NCBI GenBank assembly: GCA_002393705.1
Contig: DGTH01000022.1
Coordinates: 1,005-6,097, forward strand
Reading direction: 5' to 3'
Length of the DNA: 5,093 nucleotides
Origin: Prevotella sp. UBA4341
GTDB lineage: Bacteria > Bacteroidota > Bacteroidia > Bacteroidales > Bacteroidaceae
Positions 1 to 5,093 of this stretch are shown piece by piece. Position numbers and translations under genes: made by a program. Below the pieces are notes generated by a model that made no database searches, was not told the origin of the DNA, and saw only the letters and a list, made by a program, of their open reading frames with translations. Numbering within the stretch: the stretch's first letter is position 1; each line of letters begins with the position of its first letter.

Positions 1-1507
1 CTTTGGAATAAGAGCCATTGTACTTACCAATGGCAAAGTGTACACCGTATTTATTAGGATAGTTGGCCACAATGCTGTTTTTAGCCATGCCAGCAGCACG
101 GTCGCGTACTTGGTTCACCAGTACAATGGCATCAGCAGTCTTGCCTGTCTGTGCCATAGCTTCTGCCCGCATCAGCAGCACGTCGGCGTAGCGGAACACC
201 ACGCGGTTCATGGAACTTGCCCACTGGTTGTCGCATACGAAGAGGTAGCTGTCGGTCAGTGCTGGATCAACATTCTGCTTCAGCGACACGAAATAGCCAT
301 ACGTTCCACCTGAACGACTCCACGTGTTCGTCCTGCTCATCATGAAGTTGGTGTTGAACATGTAAGGGGTTTCGGGCACACCGACGGTAACGAAGAGGCG
401 GGGGTCGACAGTCTGTGTCGAGCCGACGGCATAGTCAGCGGCCGGGGCATTGTCGAAGATGGGGAGACCGTCACTGGTAGTGCGATAGGCATTGACCAGG
501 TTGATGGAGGGCTTGTAAAAGTCGCAGCCCGAGTCGTGAACCTTGGGAATACATGGAACAATCAGTCGGTAAGAGAAGTTCAGGTTGCCATAGACGGTAC
601 CATCGTTCCTAGAGTACTGAATGGCCCAAAGGCTCTCCTTGCCATTCTCATATTGCTCCTCGGGACGGAAGTTGTTGTGAAGGTCGTTCTCCAGTCCGTA
701 ACCCGTGTAGATGGAGGGGTTGGTATACTCAATAACCTTCTGCAGGTCGGCTTCATTGATTCCAGTCACCTGATTACTGTTGGCATCATCCTGACGATAG
801 GCCTTATAGAGGTAGACCTTGGCAAGGAATGCTGCACAGGCAGCCTTCGTGGGGCGGCCCTTCTCGATTTGCTCAACAGGCAGTACGGCATAGGCATCCT
901 CGAGATCGTTGATGATCTGCTGCCAGCCCTCGTCGTTGGTATACTCAGTGTTTGAGAGATTGTTGTAGTCCTCTTCCTCCATATTAAGTTTGTTCACAAA
1001 TGGAATCTTCTTGAACAGACGCTTCAGTTGGAAGTGGCCATAGGCTCGCAAGAACTTCATCTCGGCTGTGCGCTGCTGTATGGTCGTGTTCTCCTGGTCG
1101 GCAACGGCTAGCATGTCAAGAGACAGGCTGATGCGCGAGAGATACTTGTAGAAACGGTTCCAGATGTCGTTGTAGGGCCAGTCGGTGGTCATGATGCCGC
1201 TACTTTTCTCCAGGATGTGGAAAGGCTCTCCGTCAGAGAAATCCGAACCGCCGACGTAGGCGTCGTCTGAGCGGGTGTCGTAGTTCCACAGTGAGAACGA
1301 GGAGTTCATGTCCTCGATGCTGAGCAGTCCGGCATAGGCCGAGATGAGCACGTTGTCGATATACTCAGGGTTCTTCACCTCGTCCTGAGTCAAAGTGGCC
1401 TGGGGCACCTGCTCGTCAAGGAAATCAGAGCAGGAGGTGAGAGCTGCAACAATGCTGCCGCAAAGAAGACAGGCTACAAATGTGTTTTTTATGCTGTAGG
1501 TAATCAT
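1..1507 (-). CDS. SusD/RagB family nutrient-binding surface lipoprotein (partial, 3' end outside window)
   Basis: An uninterrupted frame runs from ATG at 1507 to the window edge, giving 502 residues and no stop. The N-terminus is a lipoprotein signal with lipobox LTSC and acylated Cys26, followed by SDFLDEQVP, the usual SusD mature start. Family helices follow: AEMKFLRAYGHFQLKRLF (148-165), RPTKAACAAFLAKVYLY (218-234), RYADVLLMRAEA (439-450) and DAIVLVNQVRDRA (459-471). The last two belong to the C-terminal SusD part, so perhaps 80-120 residues are missing (estimate from the family). SusD proteins sit on the outer leaflet, bind glycan and act as a lid on the SusC barrel. The start lies 30 bp after the susC stop, implying one transcript. 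A purine stretch GGAAAG (1521-1516) sits 8 nt before the ATG, but Shine-Dalgarno use is weak in this phylum. The glycan specificity is not evident. Confidence 0.95.
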   Translation of the reverse strand, partial: MITYSIKNTFVACLLCGSIVAALTSCSDFLDEQVPQATLTQDEVKNPEYIDNVLISAYAGLLSIEDMNSSFSLWNYDTRSDDAYVGGSDFSDGEPFHILEKSSGIMTTDWPYNDIWNRFYKYLSRISLSLDMLAVADQENTTIQQRTAEMKFLRAYGHFQLKRLFKKIPFVNKLNMEEEDYNNLSNTEYTNDEGWQQIINDLEDAYAVLPVEQIEKGRPTKAACAAFLAKVYLYKAYRQDDANSNQVTGINEADLQKVIEYTNPSIYTGYGLENDLHNNFRPEEQYENGKESLWAIQYSRNDGTVYGNLNFSYRLIVPCIPKVHDSGCDFYKPSINLVNAYRTTSDGLPIFDNAPAADYAVGSTQTVDPRLFVTVGVPETPYMFNTNFMMSRTNTWSRSGGTYGYFVSLKQNVDPALTDSYLFVCDNQWASSMNRVVFRYADVLLMRAEAMAQTGKTADAIVLVNQVRDRAAGMAKNSIVANYPNKYGVHFAIGKYNGSYSK

Positions 1508-1526
1508 AATTTTTACTTTCCAATTA

Positions 1527-1541
1527 TTAATTACTAATTAA
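1527..1541. repeat. 15-nt AT-rich perfect palindrome spanning the susC stop and the susC-susD gap
   Basis: TTAATTA-C-TAATTAA is a perfect 7-bp inverted repeat around one central base. It covers the susC stop (1540-1538) and part of the 30-bp gap before susD. All paired bases are A or T, so an RNA stem here would be weak; no T-run of terminator type follows. It may be a product of AT-rich composition. Confidence 0.5.
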
Positions 1542-4500
1542 AATGAGATGTTCAGACCGAAGGTAAGGTTGAGAGGGATGGGATAGTTGAATCCGGGGTT
1601 CTCGGGGTCGGCACCGGTGAACTTGCTGCTCTTGATGGTGAGCAGGTTCTGAGCCGAGGCGTAGAAGCGCACACGGTCCAAGAGCAGCTTTTCGGTGATG
1701 CTCTTAGGCATGTTGTAGCCAATCTGTATGGTGCGCAGCTTCACATAGCTGCCATTCTCGATGTAGTATGATGACACGCGGCCCTCGCGGTTGGTGTCCG
1801 ACGTGGTCAGTGCAGGAATGTCGCTGCCAGGGTTGGCTGTGCTCCAGGCGTCGAGTACACGGACACCCTTGTTCAGGTAAGGCACGTTGATGTTTGAGTT
1901 GGCCCAGAAGTCGGTCTGCGACTTGTAGCCGCGACAGTCCACGTCGACCCCTTGCACGCCCTGCCAGAACATGGTCATGTCCCAGTTCTTGTATTGCAGG
2001 TAGATGTTCAGACCCCATGTGAAGTCGGGTGTCGGGTCGTAAATCCAGTCTTGGTCGTCCTCAGTAACCTTGCCGTCGCCATTCAGGTCCTTGAAGCGCA
2101 TACGTCCCAGACCAGCGCCTTCCTGTGTGGCATGGTTGTCAATCTCTTCCTGACTCTTGAAGATGCCATCGTAGATATAACCAACCTGCGAGAACATGGG
2201 ATGGCCGACAACGCTCTTCACGCCATTTCCGCCGTACTTGCCGTTGGCTGCCACCGTCTCAGGCAGTTTGGTAATCTCGTTCACATATTTGCTGACGTTT
2301 CCACTGATGTCCCATGAAAAGTCGTTGGGCAGGCGGTTACGGTAGCCTACGGTGAGCTCCCAACCGTTGTTCTTCACCTCACCGGCATTGATCCACTGTC
2401 CGGCGCCCTCACCCATGGCGGCTATGCCCTCCATGAAGAGCAGAATGTCGGTGGTCTTCTTGTTGAACCAGTCGAACGAGCCATAGACCTTGTTGCCAAG
2501 CAGGGCGAAGTCGAGACCAATGTTGTGCTGAGTGGTGGTCTCCCACTTGATATCTTCGTTACCGCGCTGGTTGCGCACGTAGCCGTTGTCGAGAGCGTAG
2601 CCTCCGTTCTTACCAGCGATGTCGTATGATGAGCCTGCCTGACCACTGCCCCAGAGACCGGTGGAAACCACAGACTTATATAAGGTGTAGCGTGCGGTGT
2701 TCGAAATCTCCTGGTTACCGGTCTGTCCCCATGAGTAACGCAGCTTCAGGTCGTCGAGCCAGCTCTTGGTGTTCTCCATGAACTTTTCTTGCGAGATACG
2801 CCAGCCAAAACTAAGTGAAGGGAAGGTACCATACTGTTTGTTCTCACCGAATCGGCTTGAACCGTCGCGGCGGATGGTGAACGATGCTAGATACTTGTCG
2901 TCGTAGGTGTAGTTCACCTTACCAAAGAACGAAAGCAGTGAGAAACCCTCACCGAAGCCTTCGGCCAACTGTCGGCCAGCACCAGCGCTGGGCCACATAT
3001 AGTCGGTGTTGAGAATAGCCAGCTCGTAGCGTTTGGCCGAAATCATCTTATAGTCCATGCGGTTCACCTCAGTACCAATCATGGCATCGCCACGATGCTT
3101 ACCCACTTCAAAGTTGTAGGTGGCGATGGCGTTCCACATCCAGCGCATGGTGTGTTCCTGTTTGCCCTCTACGGCACTTTCCGTGCGCATCACCTTACCA
3201 TTAGCGATGGGGTAGGTGAAGAAGCGCTGCTCCTTCTGGGTGTAGTCCATACCGAGAGTGGTACGAAGCATGACGTTCTTAAACGGCGTGATGCTCAGAT
3301 GAACGTCACCAAACGAGCGCCACTGCGTGTATTTGTTGTCTTTGGTATTGTCTATCATGCTAAGCGGGTTCTCGCGCTCAGAGTAGGCACCCAAGGCTTG
3401 GGCATACTTGCCGTTCTCGGCATAGATGGGGAAGTTGGGATTGAACTCCAGGGCGTGCTCCAGTACACCGCCGGGAGCATCTACACCCATTGTGCGGTTC
3501 ATCGTGAAGTTCTCGCCGATGACTACTTTGCCATCAAACAGCTTGTAGTCTGCATTGGCACGGGCTGAGAGTCGGCTGAAATAACTGTCCTTGATGGTAC
3601 CCTGGTTGTCGTAGTAGCCTACCGAAAAGAATGAATTGCCCTTATCAGAACCGTTGCTTACCGAGAGGTTATACTGTTGTACGACGCCCGTGCGGGTAAT
3701 TTCGTCGAACCAGTCGGTGTCGCCTGCACGCACCGTGCCGTTCTCGTCGAGGAACATGTTCATCGTCATTTTGTTCAGCACAGGGTTGCCATAGGCATCA
3801 TAGCCCCAATCATAGTTGTAGCCCAGATTGTTGTTCGAGGGATTCACACCGTCGTTCACGCAAGCTTGCCAGTAGGCGCGTCCCCACTCGCTGGCGTTCA
3901 TTGTTTCAATCTTGTTCGTATAGAACGAGGTGGCTACGCTTCCATCGAAATTCACCTTCACTTTGCCGTCCTTACCCTTTTTCGTGGTGATGATAATCAC
4001 ACCGTTGGCGGCGCGGCTACCATAAATGCTGGCCGATGCGGCATCTTTCAGCACTTGAATGCTCTCGATGTCGTTGCCGTTAAGCTCATGCATGCCTGCT
4101 TTGGTGGGCACACCGTCGATGATGTAAAGCGGGTCGTTGTCGTTAAGAGTACCGACACCACGTATGCGCACTGTGGCGGCACCAGATGGATTACCATCGG
4201 CTGTGATGTTCATGCCCGGAACGCGTCCTTGTAGGGCCTTCATTGGGTTGTTCTCGTTCTGCTTGGCCATTTCGTCGACGCTCACCGTCGAGATGGCTCC
4301 TGTAAGGTCAGCCTTACGTTGGGTGGTATAACCTGTCACCACCACTTCCTGCAGAACCTGGTTGTCGCCCTCAAGCTGCACAGTCATTCCGTTCTTGGCT
4401 GCCACCTCCTGGGTCTGATAGCCGATGTAGGAAAGCACCAGCATAGTGCCTTCCTGCACCTTGATCTTGAAATTGCCATCGAAGTCGGTTACAGTGCCGT

Positions 4501-4648
4501 TGTTGGTTCCTTTCTCCATCACAGTGGCGCCGATGACCCCTTCTCCGGTTTCATCGACCACCGTTCCGGTGATCTCCGTTTGCGCGTACAATAATGTACC
4601 GGCAAAGATGAGCAGTGTGCTCAGCAGATACCTTTTCAGATGTTTCAT
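1538..4648 (-). CDS. SusC/RagA family TonB-dependent outer-membrane transporter
   Basis: This is a complete 1036-residue outer-membrane importer, a normal length for the SusC/RagA family. A signal peptide covers about residues 1-22 (positive MKHLKR, hydrophobic core, end near LLYAQ). A carboxypeptidase-regulatory-like beta-sandwich domain follows at about 25-95 (VVDETGEGVIGATV; TDFDGNFKI; LSYIGYQTQE). A TonB-box-like segment, EVVVTGY, is at 101-107. The plug covers about 110-225 and contains RGVGTLNDNDPLYIIDGVP (163-181) and the SusC signature KDAASASIYGSRAANGVIII (201-220). The rest is a beta-barrel with the family motifs DLNGDGKVTEDD (854-865) and YYIENGSYVKLR (961-972), ending in a terminal Phe (NISF). 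There is no N-terminal STN signalling domain, which argues against anti-sigma-factor control and fits an HTCS. The ATG at 4648 is chosen because the signal peptide begins there; its leader is A-rich (ACTTAAAAGCAA) with no clear Shine-Dalgarno, as is usual in this phylum. The substrate is unknown, probably an oligosaccharide taken up with the SusD partner. Confidence 0.97.
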   Translation of the reverse strand: MKHLKRYLLSTLLIFAGTLLYAQTEITGTVVDETGEGVIGATVMEKGTNNGTVTDFDGNFKIKVQEGTMLVLSYIGYQTQEVAAKNGMTVQLEGDNQVLQEVVVTGYTTQRKADLTGAISTVSVDEMAKQNENNPMKALQGRVPGMNITADGNPSGAATVRIRGVGTLNDNDPLYIIDGVPTKAGMHELNGNDIESIQVLKDAASASIYGSRAANGVIIITTKKGKDGKVKVNFDGSVATSFYTNKIETMNASEWGRAYWQACVNDGVNPSNNNLGYNYDWGYDAYGNPVLNKMTMNMFLDENGTVRAGDTDWFDEITRTGVVQQYNLSVSNGSDKGNSFFSVGYYDNQGTIKDSYFSRLSARANADYKLFDGKVVIGENFTMNRTMGVDAPGGVLEHALEFNPNFPIYAENGKYAQALGAYSERENPLSMIDNTKDNKYTQWRSFGDVHLSITPFKNVMLRTTLGMDYTQKEQRFFTYPIANGKVMRTESAVEGKQEHTMRWMWNAIATYNFEVGKHRGDAMIGTEVNRMDYKMISAKRYELAILNTDYMWPSAGAGRQLAEGFGEGFSLLSFFGKVNYTYDDKYLASFTIRRDGSSRFGENKQYGTFPSLSFGWRISQEKFMENTKSWLDDLKLRYSWGQTGNQEISNTARYTLYKSVVSTGLWGSGQAGSSYDIAGKNGGYALDNGYVRNQRGNEDIKWETTTQHNIGLDFALLGNKVYGSFDWFNKKTTDILLFMEGIAAMGEGAGQWINAGEVKNNGWELTVGYRNRLPNDFSWDISGNVSKYVNEITKLPETVAANGKYGGNGVKSVVGHPMFSQVGYIYDGIFKSQEEIDNHATQEGAGLGRMRFKDLNGDGKVTEDDQDWIYDPTPDFTWGLNIYLQYKNWDMTMFWQGVQGVDVDCRGYKSQTDFWANSNINVPYLNKGVRVLDAWSTANPGSDIPALTTSDTNREGRVSSYYIENGSYVKLRTIQIGYNMPKSITEKLLLDRVRFYASAQNLLTIKSSKFTGADPENPGFNYPIPLNLTFGLNISF

Positions 4649-4692
4649 TTGCTTTTAAGTTTTTAGTTAATACTTTCGGTAAAAATCTGCCG

Positions 4693-4700
4693 CAAAAGTA
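4693..4700 (-). promoter_or_regulatory. Bacteroidetes-type -7 promoter element (TACTTTTG) for the susC-susD operon
   Basis: The minus strand reads TACTTTTG here, a full match to the Bacteroidetes primary-sigma -7 consensus TAnnTTTG. It would start transcription roughly around 4685-4690 and leave a leader of about 40 nt before the susC ATG. The expected -33 TTTG is not present at normal spacing: the nearest candidate, TTG at 4718-4716, leaves only 15 bp. A weak -33 next to an upstream dyad would fit an activator-dependent promoter. The assignment is by motif and position only. Confidence 0.55.
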
Positions 4701-4725
4701 GTAACTATATAAAAACAAGGAATAA

Positions 4726-4791
4726 AAATATCGTTCATCCCGTGCAAATTATGTTGCATGTAACATTTTTGCCATAGAATGAACGATATTT
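4726..4791. promoter_or_regulatory. 66-bp nested inverted repeat; candidate operator for the upstream regulator
   Basis: The outer arms are a perfect 13-bp inverted repeat: AAATATCGTTCAT at 4726-4738 and ATGAACGATATTT at 4779-4791, separated by 40 bp. Inside lies a 16-bp near-palindrome ATGTTGCATGTAACAT (4751-4766, 14 of 16 positions symmetric). Both have the same centre, 4758.5. A further pair, GCAAA (4744-4748) and TTTGC (4768-4772), sits between them one base out of register. The outer arms are 53 bp apart centre to centre, about five helical turns. The element lies between the regulator stop and the susC promoter element, its near edge 25 bp upstream of the -7 box, a normal place for an activator site. 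Operator function is inferred; a transcript hairpin or terminator is the main alternative. Confidence 0.6.
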
Positions 4792-4798
4792 ACTATTT

Positions 4799-4833
4799 GT
4801 AACTTATCACTTATTACTTGTAACTTGTCACTT
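4799..4833. repeat. 7-bp tandem repeat, five units, overlapping the end of the regulator gene
   Basis: On the plus strand five heptamers follow one another without gaps: GTAACTT (4799), ATCACTT (4806), ATTACTT (4813), GTAACTT (4820) and GTCACTT (4827). The consensus is RTNACTT, which reads AAGTNAY on the coding strand. A looser higher-order repeat of 21 bp is also present: 4792-4812 and 4813-4833 match at 18 of 21 positions. The unit at 4827-4833 supplies the final Lys codon (AAG) and the TGA stop of the upstream regulator. No function is known to me; a degenerating short tandem array or a spacer element is plausible. Confidence 0.8.
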
Positions 4834-5093
4834 CCTAATATCTCCCGGCACCATACCGTATTCTTCCTTGAAACATTTGGTGAAGTAGCTGGGGGCGGTG
4901 AAGCCCACGGCATAGGCCACCTCGCTGACACTCATGTCGGTGGTGAGCAGTAACTCGTAGGCACGGTTCAATCGGGCAGTGCGCAACAGTTCAACAGGTG
5001 AGGAGCCTGTTATTGCCTTCACCTTGCGGTAAAGTTGTACACGACTTAAGCTCATATCAGCGGCCAATTCCTCCACACCTACATCACTGTCCT
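4828..5093 (-). CDS. C-terminal AraC-type DNA-binding domain, probably of a hybrid two-component system regulator (partial, 5' end outside window)
   Basis: Only the last 87 complete codons are visible; the frame is open to the window edge and ends at TGA (4830-4828), so the true start lies beyond 5093. The fragment is an AraC/XylS-type domain with two helix-turn-helix units: the first at about residues 6-29 (VEELAADMSLSRVQLYRKVK), the second at about 53-79 (MSVSEVAYAVGF, then SYFTKCFKEEYG), followed by the usual Pro (P82). The SRVQLYRKVKAITG wording is typical of the output domain of Bacteroidetes HTCS proteins. In that family a periplasmic sensor, histidine kinase and receiver precede this domain in one inner-membrane polypeptide that activates a neighbouring PUL. 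None of those upstream domains is in view, so HTCS is inferred from motif style and from the susC/susD neighbours; a stand-alone AraC regulator is the alternative. The last Lys codon and the stop lie inside a 7-bp tandem repeat. Confidence 0.88.
   Translation of the reverse strand, partial: DSDVGVEELAADMSLSRVQLYRKVKAITGSSPVELLRTARLNRAYELLLTTDMSVSEVAYAVGFTAPSYFTKCFKEEYGMVPGDIRK

Noticed and set aside
536..955. 139-codon plus-strand open frame
   Set aside because: It is antisense to the SusD coding frame, which runs without a stop through this region and shows clear family motifs. The small frames at 38-313 (+) and 340-561 (-) overlap the same gene and are rejected on the same ground.
1704..2018. 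104-codon minus-strand frame inside susC, and a similar one at 2422-2646
   Set aside because: These are out-of-frame shadows of the SusC barrel region with no family resemblance.
3677..4234. 185-codon plus-strand open frame opposite the susC plug region
   Set aside because: It is fully antisense to a well-supported SusC coding sequence, its translation has no recognisable domain, and it has no promoter or start context. The same holds for the plus-strand frames at 3095-3568, 1952-2317, 4137-4331, 4319-4594 and 4446-4658.
4744..4751. Second possible promoter box (TAATTTG, minus strand) inside the dyad
   Set aside because: It has one base too few between TA and TTTG for the TAnnTTTG consensus and falls within the symmetric element, so the better match at 4693-4700 was preferred.
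4649..4827. Possible small RNA or riboswitch in the 179-bp intergenic region
   Set aside because: Apart from the dyad, heptamers and -7 box, no conserved riboswitch-like core, tRNA-like fold or convincing separate promoter was seen. CRISPR repeats and insertion-sequence ends were also looked for across the window and not found.
4749..4931. 60-codon minus-strand frame overlapping the regulator end and the intergenic region
   Set aside because: It is a different frame of the AraC domain that runs into the heptamer repeat and the dyad; its translation is low complexity with no domain.

Overview
The window comes from a member of the Bacteroidota, most likely order Bacteroidales (a Prevotella- or Bacteroides-type gut or rumen organism). 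The evidence is an adjacent SusC/SusD-type outer-membrane pair, an AraC-type DNA-binding domain of the kind that ends hybrid two-component systems (HTCS), a TAnnTTTG-type promoter element, and A-rich leaders without strong Shine-Dalgarno sites. The genus is an inference and cannot be fixed from this sequence.

All real genes lie on the minus strand, so the window reads right to left. (1) 5093-4828: the last 87 codons of a regulator, cut by the window edge, carrying a complete AraC-type helix-turn-helix domain. (2) 4827-4649: a 179-bp intergenic region with a 7-bp tandem repeat that begins inside the regulator's last codons, a 66-bp nested dyad whose outer and inner arms share one centre, and a Bacteroidetes-style -7 promoter element about 45 bp before the next start codon. 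(3) 4648-1538: a full-length SusC/RagA-family TonB-dependent transporter of 1036 residues. (4) 1537-1508: a 30-bp AT-rich gap containing a perfect 15-nt palindrome that covers the susC stop. (5) 1507-1: a SusD/RagB-family surface lipoprotein with 502 residues visible and its C-terminus beyond the window. It is unbroken, but has no stop codon inside the window.

Together this is the core of a polysaccharide utilization locus (PUL). The SusD lipoprotein is expected to bind a glycan at the cell surface and cap the SusC barrel, which imports oligosaccharides using TonB energy. The upstream regulator is expected to sense an imported breakdown product and switch on the susC-susD operon. No glycoside hydrolase, polysaccharide lyase or other substrate-defining gene is in the window, so the glycan cannot be named. 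The coding content is a well-known architecture. The part most worth a second look is the control region, especially the nested dyad immediately upstream of the susC promoter.
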